Origin: Glandiceps talaboti | Taxonomy: Eukaryota; Hemichordata; Enteropneusta; Spengelidae | Reading direction: 5' to 3' | DNA: 64,000 nucleotides | Assembly (NCBI RefSeq): GCF_964340395.1 | Contig: NC_135551.1 | Location: forward strand, 14,122,003-14,186,002 | Part shown: in pieces, positions 1 to 15,574 of the stretch | How positions within the stretch are numbered: the first letter of the stretch is position 1 | How the letters are laid out: every line of letters begins with the position of its first letter | Notes under the pieces: generated by a model | What the model saw: the letters and a program-made list of their open reading frames with translations, nothing else | The model's database searches: none | What the model was told of the DNA's origin: nothing | Translations under genes and position numbers: made by a program

Positions 1-3879
<3,879 letters not shown>

Positions 3880-3920
3880 TCTATAATAGTACTCAGAATT
3901 ACACTGTATATCTCTAGATT

Positions 3921-4028
3921 GTGGTCGTCCGGTTAGTACGTTAAAATTGGCGCGACTGTACATATAGAAGACACCTTAACTCCGATCCCATAATTTTATA
4001 CTAACTATATGCTAACATGGACGACCAC
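3921..4028. promoter_or_regulatory. Inverted repeat in the divergent intergenic region
   Basis: GTGGTCGTCC at 3921-3930 is matched by its exact reverse complement at 4019-4028. Each arm is followed inward by TTAG after 2-3 unmatched bases. The pair sits between two head-to-head genes. It could be a shared regulator or transposase binding site, or the ends of a roughly 108-bp mini-element. Function is inferred only. Confidence 0.45.
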
Positions 4029-4130
4029 GCAAAGCGTAAATGGCAAGAATATATTTAGGAAAGCTGAGTGGCCCTTCTCAATTACAAAGAATTTTGGCGC
4101 TCAAATTTTAATATGACCAACATTCTTTGA

Positions 4131-7100
4131 CCCACTTTAGGTATAAACACCACTGAACACAGAAAACTACGTAACGCCATCATTTTTATTCGTTTATCTC
4201 AAGTATGAACATTAGTCAAATAAATTATATGAGCTCATTCACACTATGGGATAAATTGACAAATTTCATACTAGGGGTAATTATGGAATTTACATGTACA
4301 TAGCTACACCACATTGACGTCATCTAAACGTGACCACTGTCTTATAATGATGTGACGTTATGACTTTACAAATAATCGGATTTAAACTACACGTTTGTAT
4401 TTTAGTTTTACACCGCGATAAACCCCAAAACAATCATTTTACGTCATGTCATCAAAGCGAAACACAGAGCAGGGGCGACGGAGGTATAGGCAGTCAAAGT
4501 GGTGTGGTCATTGTCTGCGATTCATCCCGTACTCAACGTATTTCCTCCATAGATCTAAATACTTTGATTTACGTACAAGAAAGTGGCGACGTGAGTACTA
4601 CGATGTTTATTGTGGTGCACAAAACAACCAAAATACCGCACATGCGTTTGCAGAAAGTGCGTTACACGGTAAACTCAGGACTCTTGACGACGCTGATCGC
4701 GCATACTTTGATCAAGACCATGACACTGATATAGTTGGTAACGCAGACGCAGGTACTTCTGCTGACAACGTTGAACTTTGGGATGACAATGAAAATGATC
4801 TTGAGTTACCTACAAAGGATGGTGAATCGGAGAAGGATGGGACGGAAGTAATTTCTGATAATGATCAACTATTTAAGTGTTGTGCTTTGTTTATTATGAC
4901 ATGGAAAGTGATATTTAACATTACCGATGCTGCAATATCGTATCTACTCAGATTCATCAAATCTCTGTTGGCCGTGCTGGCCCATATCACAGGCAACATT
5001 CAGTTACATAACTTGTCGAGAACATTTCCAGATTCGCTGTACTTACTGTCCAATACATTGAGAATAAAAAAGGACTATACTGTGTTTGCAATGTGTCCAA
5101 CCTGTTGTAAGCTATACCCAAAGGAAAAATGGACAAAAAGACTATTAACTGGACGAGTTGTATCTGCATGTTGTGATAACGTTGAATGGCCTCATCATCC
5201 ACAAAGAAAGCGCCGGGAAGCCTGCGGAGCGACTTTAATGAAAAAGATTCGAACGAAAAATGGTAACATGTTTTGGTATCCTAAAAAGGTTTTCTGCTAC
5301 TACAGTCTAACGAAGGCACTAGTTAATCTATTGGAAGATGACACCACTGTAACTGAGTGTGAAGAATGGCGTTCTCGTGCAGTGCCACAAGAATATTTAG
5401 CAGATATCTACGATGGAAATGTATGGAAGAAATTTTTGAACTATGATGATGAGCCATTTTTTGAAGAACGGGGAAATTATGGGCTGATATTTAATGTTGA
5501 TTGGTTTCAACCTCATAAGTTCACACCAAAGAGTATTGGAGCAATATATCTGGTTTTAGCAAATCTACCACGGGACAAAAGATACAAGCGCGAAAATGTC
5601 ATCTTAGTCGGTATGATGGATGACGAACCCCGTCATGACCTGAACTCTGTAATTGAACCTCTCGTCACTGAACTCCTTGATCTTTGGGAAGGAAAATGGC
5701 TGCTGATTAGAAACACATATGAATATATCAGAGTGGCTTTGATCTGTGTCGCATGTGACATCCCTGCGTCGAGAAAAGTTGGTGGATATCAGGGTCATTC
5801 AGCCAAGAAGGGATGTTCAAAGTGTCTGAAAGAATTTACAAGTGGACAATTTGGGGAGGGTCTGGATTACTCTGGGTTTGATCGTGACACATGGCAATTA
5901 CGGACTGATGTATTGCAAAGAAAATACGCAGCCCAAGCGAAAAAGGCTGATTCTGAAACAGAAAGAAAACGACTAGAGAAAGAGTATGGTGCTAAATGGT
6001 CAGTTTTGTACAAATTACCGTACTATAATACTGTTGACTTTTTGGTTGTAGATCCCATGCACAACATATGTTTAGGTACAGCTAAGCATTGCTACAAATT
6101 GTGGAGGAAAAATAAATTGATAAGTGATGAACAGTTGGCCAGTATACAACAAATACTTGAAGAAATGGTCGTTCCGCCTGATATAGGAAAAATACCCCGA
6201 AAGGTTGAAACAGGATTTTCGGGATTAACGGCCGAGCAATGGCTTATCTGGATTCTTGTTTATTCATCAGTCGCTTTGCATGATATACTCCCAAGAGAAC
6301 ACATGGCTTGTTGGTTACTGTTTGTTGAAGCAAGCAGTATTATTTGTTCTAAAGTTATAAGACGAATTGACATTGAAAGAGCTGATGAGTTACTATTGAA
6401 ATTTTGCAGAATGTTTGAAAGTTTATACGGAAAAGATTCATGCACTCCTAATCTTCACATGAATTTACATTTAACTGATTGCGTAAGAAATTATGGTCCA
6501 GTGTATGCCTTTTGGTGTTTTAGTTTTGAAAGATATAACGGTATTTTAGGAAATTTTCATAACAACAACCGTAATCTACCAACACAGCTGATGGAACGCT
6601 TTTTATATCACAATAACATTAAGGCAATGACCTTTCCAGCTTTTAATGCTTTTTTCGATGACTGTATGCCAATGTCTGACGCATCACTTTATAAATTACT
6701 TGATAAAGAAAACCTGCTCACAGGAGAACAAGTAGTTTATATGATGGATGCAGTACACTGTGATCCTAGGAATATCTTCTGGGGGGAAGAAACCAAGTTA
6801 AAAAGTGTGTTAAACGTACTACCACCTGTTCAAATAGATATGCTTGATCAGGATGACCACACTTATCTATCTGAAATGTACCAAGCTGTGTATAGGTCTA
6901 GGTTTGAAGGCATTAACGTACCGAGAGCCTACCTTCGAATTAAAAGCATAGATATGTGTGGGTCACTGTTTGAAAGCACAATTTCCAAGAGATTTAGCCC
7001 AAGATGTTGTTATATACTAGCAAGATGGCATACTCATATTGGTGGTAGAATAGACATGTCATCTTCAGATGAACGACCAGGAATTGTGAAATATTATTTG

Positions 7101-7702
7101 CGACACACTATTGAAGTTATAGATAATGGCAAAGTAGTAGATATCCCTCACATACTTGCTAATGTATGTTGGTACCAGCCACATCCAAATAGACACCATT
7201 TTCCGACTAAGTCACTGGAAGTATGGTGTAGGAACCTGTATGAACCCTGCTCACAGGCATCATTCGTACCTGTTAGCAGGATAAGTAGGAGATTTGCAAG
7301 TTTGGAAAAAAGAATAAGATTAAACAGTTTTGCTGAAACTGTGTTAATTATTAACAAACTAGGTAGACAGTTCAATTTGTAAATATACCTAGCGGGACAG
7401 AAAAAAGCAGGTGGTCTTTGAGATGATCAAACAATCATATGTATTGAAGGAAAATACCGTCGTGCTGATTGTGTTTGATCATACTTTCTCTGATGTTATC
7501 AGAAAGAATAAAACACACTTCTTCAATTTACGTCTTTTTTCCTGTTGTCACTTTTTCTTTTTCCCTTTTCATCATAATGGCGCGCAAACGCTTTCTTTGA
7601 ATCTACCGACTTGCCACAAAGAGATATGGGCGGAGGATTTGTCTCACCAATGTCTTAAGATTTATTTATTACATTAGGGAACAAGTAAAACCTACAGTGG
7701 GG
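4131..7702 (+). mobile_element. Candidate CACTA (EnSpm-like) DNA transposon
   Basis: The element is proposed from its intact transposase gene plus matching ends. The left sequence CCCACTTTAGGTAT (from 4131) and the reverse complement of the right sequence, CCCACTGTAGGTTT (ending about 7702), agree at 12 of the first 14 positions. They sit nearly symmetrically, about 315 bp outside the ORF. CACT-type termini are characteristic of this superfamily. No clear 2-3 bp target duplication is visible; the right flank is a run of G that blurs the boundary. The ends are therefore tentative, and a larger element that includes the divergent gene at 1-3879 remains possible. Confidence 0.5.
4446..7382 (+). 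CDS. Tnp2-type (CACTA superfamily) transposase, intact
   Basis: A single uninterrupted 978-residue frame with no introns or stops. The N-terminus has a possible metal-binding site (C20, C23, H35). The core follows the animal/plant Tnp2 (Transposase_21) pattern: NVDWFQ (D352), VGMMDDEP (about 389-396), CDIPA (D438) followed by a GCSKC zinc pair (C457/C460), VDPMHNICLGTAKH (D536), and FERYNG (E695). D352, D438 and E695 are the likely DDE catalytic triad by family analogy. The enzyme would bind element ends and cut and rejoin DNA in the nucleus. The full length and the retained acidic residues suggest recent activity or conservation. The start was chosen as the first ATG before the zinc motif. 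It is divergent from the gene at 1-3879. Confidence 0.9.
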   Translation: MSSKRNTEQGRRRYRQSKWCGHCLRFIPYSTYFLHRSKYFDLRTRKWRREYYDVYCGAQNNQNTAHAFAESALHGKLRTLDDADRAYFDQDHDTDIVGNADAGTSADNVELWDDNENDLELPTKDGESEKDGTEVISDNDQLFKCCALFIMTWKVIFNITDAAISYLLRFIKSLLAVLAHITGNIQLHNLSRTFPDSLYLLSNTLRIKKDYTVFAMCPTCCKLYPKEKWTKRLLTGRVVSACCDNVEWPHHPQRKRREACGATLMKKIRTKNGNMFWYPKKVFCYYSLTKALVNLLEDDTTVTECEEWRSRAVPQEYLADIYDGNVWKKFLNYDDEPFFEERGNYGLIFNVDWFQPHKFTPKSIGAIYLVLANLPRDKRYKRENVILVGMMDDEPRHDLNSVIEPLVTELLDLWEGKWLLIRNTYEYIRVALICVACDIPASRKVGGYQGHSAKKGCSKCLKEFTSGQFGEGLDYSGFDRDTWQLRTDVLQRKYAAQAKKADSETERKRLEKEYGAKWSVLYKLPYYNTVDFLVVDPMHNICLGTAKHCYKLWRKNKLISDEQLASIQQILEEMVVPPDIGKIPRKVETGFSGLTAEQWLIWILVYSSVALHDILPREHMACWLLFVEASSIICSKVIRRIDIERADELLLKFCRMFESLYGKDSCTPNLHMNLHLTDCVRNYGPVYAFWCFSFERYNGILGNFHNNNRNLPTQLMERFLYHNNIKAMTFPAFNAFFDDCMPMSDASLYKLLDKENLLTGEQVVYMMDAVHCDPRNIFWGEETKLKSVLNVLPPVQIDMLDQDDHTYLSEMYQAVYRSRFEGINVPRAYLRIKSIDMCGSLFESTISKRFSPRCCYILARWHTHIGGRIDMSSSDERPGIVKYYLRHTIEVIDNGKVVDIPHILANVCWYQPHPNRHHFPTKSLEVWCRNLYEPCSQASFVPVSRISRRFASLEKRIRLNSFAETVLIINKLGRQFNL

Positions 7703-8045
7703 GGGGGGACTGGGGAGAAAATGGGGTCATATATGAAGACGATTTACTAAACAGAGCAGTGTTCAATATGTAGCCATACGAATTCTTACAGAAACTAATA
7801 ATATGCGCGTGACGTCACATTAGTTATAACGTCACCCTGTTGTCTTTGTTCAGCGGCAATATGGTTCTTTTGGATTAACAATGACACAAATAGAACAGGC
7901 CTCGTGGTACATGTACCATCAAATTACAAAATGAGATCTTAGACCCCCCATACATTGCCTCAAAAAGTATAAAGGGAAGACTGAAACCCTCTGCCCTAAA
8001 GATACGAAACCAGTTGAAGACGCCTTACAGGGCATTTTCCGACTC
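7703..8045. other. Gene-free stretch
   Basis: A poly-G run flanks the right transposon end at 7698-7709. No convincing reading frame or repeat was recognised up to the recombinase remnant. There is a TGACGTCA palindrome in gcgtgacgtcacat near 7809. Confidence 0.5.
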
Positions 8046-8049
8046 TACC

Positions 8050-8287
8050 TTTGCTTCTACGTTACGTTACACTAATGGAAGCAATTCGCTTGGCAGGGCT
8101 AGACGTTACTCCAGTACACAGCGAAATCTTTCAGACCAACGGGTGTCACAGCTACAATAAAGTCTGGCTACAACCCAGACACTGCCATGCAGATTGGCCG
8201 TTGGAAAAGAAAAGAAGTATTTCTAAATCAGTATGTTTATTCAGAAGCACCAGGAAAGTACACAGACAATATTCTTTGCTCTTAGTA
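8050..8287 (+). pseudogene. Tyrosine recombinase C-terminal remnant, frameshifted
   Basis: From 8112 to the TAG near 8287 one frame reads a typical recombinase C-terminus: YTAKSFRPTGVTATIKSG, then PDTAMQIGRWK, then VFLNQYVYSEAP. This resembles the box II Arg region and the final catalytic Tyr of tyrosine-recombinase transposons (Crypton- or DIRS-like). Immediately upstream the related segment EAIRLAGLDVTP lies in a different frame, so there is a frameshift near 8110-8125. The upstream catalytic part is not recognisable. It is a dead fragment; the family is inferred from motif pattern, and the exact transposon group is uncertain. Confidence 0.65.
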
Positions 8288-9540
8288 AAACAATCTCTGA
8301 ATTAGGCAATGATATTGTAATAAAACTACGTTGCATTGGAATACGCATGGAATACGTAATGACGTATGTTTCCTATCACAAAGGCAAAGGTATGAAGATG
8401 TGCATGGAAATAGAAGTTACCATTTTACCTTTCTTGCAAAATGTTTAATTAGGGTCTGTGGTTTGAACGGTTATCGGAAACACACTATTTTTTTTTATTT
8501 GGCCTTATTTTCAAAAAAAGTGCTCACCATGGGAGTCAAATAACCCCTCCCACACCCTCCCCACTAACGATCGGGGGACGCTGTCCCTACCCCAAATCAA
8601 AATTGAAGAGGGAGGGGGAAACCCTTCTGGTTAAGTACCTCCAAATGTTAAAACCCAATGACAACATAATATGAGACCAAGGCCTCTCCTTGCAAATCCC
8701 ACATCTATTTTTAAAGAAATATCTTATTACGTATGGACGCTGAGGTCGATTGTCAGTGTTGTGTACCATACATTTGCACATCTCCAGAATACGGGAAGTG
8801 GGGGGGGGGGGGGAAGGGGGTACCGTATAACTGCACTAATACAAATCAGTGTAGCAGAAATGTAATTCACGCCAGATATGTTCTCTGTTTAAATTAGGTG
8901 GGACAACATTATCCACATATTAGGTCAAGAAATGGCAAAACAACTAGTTCAATTTGAGGAAAGCTTCATGAGACAGTTGCTTTCTCAGAACATAATCACG
9001 ATATGATCAGTGACATTTTTGGTTGTTTCTTTCTGTCTGTGATGATGATTTAATTTGGAAGTGTAAGATCATTTTATGTAGACACATACTACTATCAATC
9101 CAACAATATACACCAATGGCAACGTGTGCCGTGTCAGATGAATTGGTTGTTTTGTTGAAAAAAAAAATATTTCATTTTCATTGAGGCACTGCATCGCCCC
9201 TATCTCAGATGTGCTACATCCGAGTGGGACACACGAAATTATTAAAAAGGGGGAAATTTAAAAAAGAAAAAAGGAAATGTGCACATAAAGTTGAGAATGT
9301 CGTTCTGTTTTCCGGATTAGGGAATTAAAAGAACATACCAGCAAATCATGTTTTGCAGGATATTTTTATTTTGGTACGTGTAAATGTGCAATTACTTTGT
9401 CCTCTGAGCAAACATACCTTCAACATCTTAAAATGGCCCCTTTCTTTCATACAAAAGCGGTTATTATACCTTTTGTCACTTTGTTATTTCGAGAAAAAAA
9501 CCAATGGATTTTAGTGATTGCCGTAAATGGCGATGGATTA
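8288..9540. other. Gene-free stretch
   Basis: No gene recognised. It contains a poly-G run near 8801-8818 and low-complexity purine or pyrimidine patches. The small ORFs here lack splice signals or family motifs. Confidence 0.5.
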
Positions 9541-9725
9541 TACATACATACATACAGACAGACAGACAGACATACATACATACATACATACATACAGACA
9601 GACAGACAGACAGACAGACAGGCAGGCATACATACATACATACAGACAGACAGACAGACAGACAGACATTCATACAGACAGACAGACATACATACATACA
9701 TACATACATACATACATACATACAT

Positions 9726-9768
<43 letters not shown>

Positions 9769-9793
9769 GGCATGCATGCATGCATGCATACAT

Positions 9794-9868
<75 letters not shown>

Positions 9869-10212
9869 CACATACATACATACATACATACATACATACA
9901 TACATACATACATACAAACATACATACATACATACACACACATACATACATACATACATACATACATACATACACACAAACAAACACATACATGCATGCA
10001 TACATACATACATACATACATACATACATACACATACATACATACATACATACATACATACATACATACACACATGCATACATACATACATACATACATA
10101 CATACATACATACATACATACATACATACATACATACATACATACATACATACAGACAGACATGCACGCACGCGCACACTCACATACATACATACATACA
10201 TACATACATACA

Positions 10213-10242
<30 letters not shown>
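9541..10242. repeat. About 700-bp compound microsatellite (TACA/GACA)n
   Basis: Alternating blocks of TACA and GACA tetramers with minor CATG, CACA and CAAA variants. Because the unit is four bases long, all three frames stay open on both strands. This creates long false ORFs of Tyr-Ile-His-Thr or Met-Tyr-Val-Cys repeats, which are not genes. Confidence 0.98.
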
Positions 10243-10243
<1 letters not shown>

Positions 10244-10296
10244 TATTGTTGATACGGCAGGGCAGTACACGTAGCTATAATATTAGTTGTCTGGCG

Positions 10297-10917
10297 TACA
10301 GATTGTATATAGCTGAGGCAGAGAGACAACTTATGAACGCGGATTTTTACCAGGAATCGGAAGATATCACTGAAGACGTGCAATGTGTTTTACGGATACT
10401 GTTAATGCTTTTATATCATCTGGCGATCGCGAATTGCCATCAGAAGCACGTAATCTTATAATCCGTCGACTTAGAAGAACAGTGTTTTATTTGCTACCTA
10501 AGATTTATAAAGTCAATATTCCTGGAAGACCCATCGTCTCAGCTTGTAACTGCCCGACGGAACACATCGCGCATTATTTGGATGCATTTTACGACCTATT
10601 GTGGCATCTCAGCCTACCTACATCAAAGATACGAATCATGTTCTTAAAGTACTTAATGGCTTCCAATTCCAACAAGGTAACCCAAAATATCTTTTTTCTA
10701 TGGACGTCAAATCCTCGTATACCCCCATACCACATAATGAAGGCATAGTCGCACTCGAACACTACCTTTATTTTAAGACCTATATTAGACCCTCCTACCC
10801 ACGTTCTACTGAGATTGGCTGAACATGTTCTTCGAATTCCGTGTAATTATTTTACTTTTAATGACAGGTATTTTGTGTAGAAACGCGGCGTTGCTATGGG
10901 AATCTGTCTTGGTCTAC
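10297..10917 (+). pseudogene. Penelope-like retroelement reverse transcriptase fragment
   Basis: Conceptual translation in shifting frames gives a consecutive Penelope-like RT segment: YIAEAERQL and ADFYQ (about 10305-10355), then FYLLPKIYK and [14 protein letters not shown] (about 10483-10565), then [28 protein letters not shown] (about 10615-10740), and finally KRGVAMG (about 10880-10905). At least three frameshifts and an in-frame TAG before KRG show it is inactive. The fragment begins just after the large TACA/GACA repeat and ends inside the next one. The RT family call is strong; placement in Penelope-like elements rather than another RT class is from memory of their motif set. Confidence 0.75.
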
Positions 10918-10969
10918 ACAGACAGACAGACAGACAGACGTACATACATACATACATACATACATACAT
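10917..10969. repeat. (GACA)n(TACA)n microsatellite at a transposon junction
   Basis: A short GACA block then a TACA block lies exactly between the truncated Penelope-like RT and the LINE tail that follows. Confidence 0.95.
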
Positions 10970-11241
10970 TCAAGTGTTTCGTTTAATCAAGGGGTTCGAT
11001 AAAAGTGACTATGAGCTACTATTTAAGCTTCACCAAACCAGCAGGACAAGAGGACACTCACTAAAACTTGTTACATTGTAAATCTACAGTTAGGCTGGAT
11101 ACTAGGAAATATTTCTTCTCTCAGCGTGTCATATCTCAATGGAACAATTTACCAGAACACATCATCCAAGCCAAAACTATTGTGGACTTTAAAATTAGAC
11201 AGGACCAGTACATGAACACTACTAGGGATTATATGAGCCTT
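10970..11241 (+). pseudogene. LINE (CR1/Jockey-like) ORF2 C-terminus and 3' end
   Basis: The translation LIKGFDKSDYELLFKL, then RGHSLKL, then after a frameshift RKYFFSQRVISQWNNLPEH and VDFKIRQDQY with a natural stop near 11241, matches the conserved C-terminal tail of CR1/Jockey-group LINE reverse transcriptases. The short 3' UTR-like sequence has a 12-bp direct repeat (atcacgttaa unit) and runs straight into (CATA)n at about 11313. This is 5'-truncated, as is normal for LINE insertions. Confidence 0.75.
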
Positions 11242-11311
11242 TGAGGCTTTCTTCCCTTTCTTGCCATGGTTAATTTACAACAATGGCAATCACGTTAAAT
11301 CACGTTAAATC

Positions 11312-11372
11312 ACATACATACATACATACATACATACATACATACATACATACATACATACATACATACATA
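11312..11372. repeat. (CATA)n tail
   Basis: Tetranucleotide repeat directly downstream of the LINE 3' end; probably the LINE tail or its expansion. Confidence 0.95.
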
Positions 11373-14300
11373 AACGTGTCATGATAATACACACTTCTGT
11401 CAGTGTGTCGTGTTTGGTAATCCGGATCTCTTTATCATATATAAATGCTAATCCTTTGTATAGTGATATAGATAAACCAAGAACGATGGAAATGATTTAA
11501 CCTTAACGTTGACAAAGAAAAAATTTGTTTTTATGTCATGTTACGGAGCTTAGATGGCAGATTCAAAACTTCCTTAGCACAAACACATAAATCTATTTAG
11601 TTTAGGTCAACCTTGTGAAATTGTAAAGCAAGCCTATCTGATAACTGGAGTGCTGCCTGGATTTGTACTCCGAACTTACGAAACTACCGTTTCGTGCAAT
11701 TTTGACGACCCCAATATTATAATTGAACGCTTCCGTGATAGTTCTAGCGTAGGCAAATGTACCTTCTGTAGATTGCAGTCTATGTAAACAAACTTTAACT
11801 GAATACGCTCCATCCCCTACAAAAATTCCATACAAGAGTTTTGTACTAAAAGCTAGCGTAAGTGTGAGAGTACCGGACTTTCATCAATTTTAAATCTAAG
11901 ATGTTTGATCGACGTAACTATCGTGCCTCTGTAGTACTTTAAGGTGAGCCTGAGCTAGCCTTTGTACGTAAAATGCATGTTTATATGATGATAAAAATCC
12001 AAATTGCAGTCAATATTCATTCCGCATATTATCATTGTGCATGACTAACATTTCTCATTTTTTATTTATACAAACAGAAGAGTCGTGTAATTCCTCAACG
12101 AAATATTGATTGACATTTATTTACCACTGACACGGAACCAGTTGGTAGCATGTGTGGATTCCTCTGTGAATATATCGTTTTAACAATGGACGACAAAGTA
12201 ATGTCGTCAGAGTAATAATTAATATACATAATTATGACGCCTATGAAAATTGTATTTAAAGGTCGTTCATAAACATAACAAAGCCAGACCCAGCACGAAT
12301 ACATATTGACACCCCATTCCTTCACCCTTGACAATCCTCCTCAATCGCTGACAACACGTACAGTCGACGTCCCTGCACATGTATAGATGGACTGAGTGGC
12401 ACATACAGCCAGACAGTTTGACAATATGTTTATTACGTAACGTGAGATATAACCATATTACTAATACTACACAGCTATTTCAATGACATTTGGAATATTG
12501 TGGCCTATAATATCCACTCTAGTCTGTACATGATCTTATGATGGTTGTAGTGCTTACGTGGCTAGAGTTAAAATACATTTAGACACTTTTACGTGTACTG
12601 TATGTTTTTAACGCTACTTTAATACTTTTCAAGTACAACATGTGTGGTGGGAGTTCCTATGGTGTGGCAGTCTGATTAACGTCAATACCTTTACCAACGT
12701 CTCTTCGTATAGATATTCGATGTTAAAGCAATAGCCATGATAGCATGCATATGTAAATGTGCAGGCAGACAATTACAAACAAATGTATTTAAAATTATGC
12801 TGTAAAAGTAAACTTTTCGTACTCTAAAATTTCACATTTTAGTGCATCTGAAAACCTCACCCAGTAACGGAATGGCAATATTTCTGTCAAACACCCATCT
12901 TGTAAACTTTTAACACTTTGTAACATAGTACTACACATTTTCTGTGCAAAATGGCGCAGTTATATATATTCGCCGACTAAATGACCAACTTGAAAATGTT
13001 GTTACACTGATTAGCCTGTCGTGCGCTGATTTTTTTCTTTTTTACGAGGTTTTAAAATGTATCCCTGGTTTCATCTTTTCATACGTGTTTCCTTCACACA
13101 CGTGGCATTAATTAGTAGCTGAATCAGTCATGGCATGCTTAGGGAAACATTCCGTTACCACCAATTGCATGGAAATTTAGGGCAGTGTCATGAACTGTAG
13201 TTATTATATTTTCTGTGCTCCTCGATACATCTTGATAATTTTTAGTGTACCTGACGTCATTCTTTCAATAACTTTCATGTCACATGAATTTTGTTAAATA
13301 TATGAAAAGTAGCATTCTGTAAATTTATGTTATCGCATTTCAATGACGTGTCTATATCTCCAGGAACAACTTCGTGAAGGTCTTTGACTTTGACTTTTGA
13401 GTTATACGATTTCACTAATCTAACCAGACCTTAAGTTTCTCCTATACGTTCTGTTGGCTATTGTTCGATCAACTTGTGTTTCATTGATGGTGGGAAGAAG
13501 ATGATTATGAACTATCTAAGTATTTGGTGGTTGTAGACGGAAATGGAATGGTGTGTGCAAAGACGACTCGTGCTGACTGTCGAACACAACCAATGCTATA
13601 TCCATTTATGTAAAGATATAACGAGAAGCACATGTTTTCTTTCTATTATTTTTCTTTCAAATCTGTTCTATTCCACTTGTGATTGTTGTACTCACTGCAT
13701 AGTACTAAGTAGTTAAGGAGGGACCTAGTTTCTTCTTCATCTGTCCCTTTCCTTTATTAACATAGCCCTCGCTCTTTGCTTCTTGCTTCCACTGACATTA
13801 CACCAAATATTGGGTCCAAATTTCAATATTTTAACTAAAATGTAGCAAGGTGTAATCATCCCAAGTCGCTTACCTTTTGCATCCCAAAATACCAGACATG
13901 AATGTTGTTATTTTAGTCGAAATGTAGGTTTAATACCAATAATGTTACAGCTACAGCGTTGGTACTAGTAATGTATGGGTTAATCAGCATTAATTGAACG
14001 GTTTTTAATAAATGATAATATATTGAAACAATAACGAGTAAATGTCGACACTCCATAAAGTTTTGAGCATAGTGAATGCATATAGAAAAAATATACAACG
14101 CTCGTCAAAACTCCACATCGAATGATGTTGCAGAGTGACTGTATAATAATAATTTCATACAATTAAAATTACTATTGTACTGAATGTCTACATAAAAAAA
14201 TATGTTTGTAGCTGTTAATTACTACATTATATTTCAAGATAGTCGTCATTACTCTATTCATGTCAATGCATTTGAAATGAACGTTAATTACCTTGTGTAA

Positions 14301-15572
14301 CGAAGGTTTCAACAGTAAGAAATGTATCATGCGTCTTGTTCGTAGGATTCGAAACTGCAAGTCTGTTGATTGAATTGAATTGGCCAACATCCCGCATTGG
14401 CCGACAAGTTGAAAGATGGTCAGTTTTTTACTTACTTTAATACCTCTGAATTTCCCTGTTCAAGAGGGACATTCATCCTTATTAACTTTCATCGACAAAC
14501 TTTGAGCTTGGGCTTGGATTCCCTAAAAAGACACAGTGTATCAGGACACTTCTGAGCTATATTATTTGTCCTATGTATATGTACGCACATACACTCGTGT
14601 TTCTGTCGATCAGATCATTCACGGTTGTATTGAACTATTCACTCTTAAATTATGGTTCAATTTTACACATGTACGAAAACGTGTGGTGTTTTTTACGGAT
14701 CATACTCTACGCCGATCTCTAGATCTGGGTCTGCAGACATTACTATACGGGGTTGAGAAATTATTAACATTTTTTTAATATTTGAAAATCAAGGAAAAGT
14801 TGGCCTATCAACAGTAAATTAGCTAACAATTTTACAGTGTAGGAGGTGTGAAATATTCATATTTTATTGTACAACGTTTTGCACTGAGATAATGATTTTC
14901 AAAGAAGGCAGCTGGTCGCATATAACAATATCTCCATTTTTTCCAATAATACTGCACGGGGTTTCCTCTATTCCGTATCCCCAAGGACGTATTGCGTGAT
15001 CAAGTAAACAATTCGCTTCCTTTTTTCTACCAACAAGTAATACAAAGCGCTATATCCAGCAGACAGAAAAATACACAGAGGCAATGGTCAACCAATTTAC
15101 ACATACTATTTTTTTTAGTGATAATGGAAATGGAAGAGTCTCTATAGCGTACAATGATGAGTTCATTGACGTATCGAAACTAAAGTGTAAACTTGTTTAT
15201 GAGATTCTCACTTTTAAACAAATTTCTCATGACATGTCATTTTCAAAGTCTGTCAGGAAATGGCCTTACAATTTGCATATACATTGAAATGAGTTTATGT
15301 TATGCTGGTCCTTAGCAAATTTCATTTTGAAAGCATTCTAATTAATAATTGAATTCAATGAAAATTTCTGTCACCAACAGATTAAATTCTTGTTGAAAAA
15401 GACGGCTTCTATGAATTGCAATGCTTCCCAAGAAATAAACACACTTGAACACCGATTTATACATTGTCAAAGAGTTTAAGTTGTATAGAACATTATACTA
15501 CTGTGTGTGTGATTAAGTCAATTTTAGTAATGCCATTGATCAAAGCCCATCAAGTTAAGGTACCGAAAAAGA
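11373..15572. other. Gene-free AT-rich stretch
   Basis: No coding exon with supporting splice sites or known motif was found. ORFs of 60-80 codons (for example 11602-11835 on the minus strand, 14536-14778 and 15084-15287 on the plus strand) have no family features. Confidence 0.45.
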
Positions 15573-15574
15573 AA

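Noticed and set aside
4360-4734. 124-codon ORF overlapping the transposase start
   Set aside because: Shadow frame of the 978-aa transposase with no domain; the same applies to the minus-strand ORFs within 4987-7375.
9397-10461. Long ORFs (up to 354 codons) on both strands
   Set aside because: They are translations of TACA/GACA tetramers that stay open in every frame; only the end (from about 10297) contains a real, decayed RT segment.
15084-15287. 67-codon ORF with a possible TTTTTTAG acceptor
   Set aside because: No donor, no joined partner exon and no family motif; kept as non-coding.
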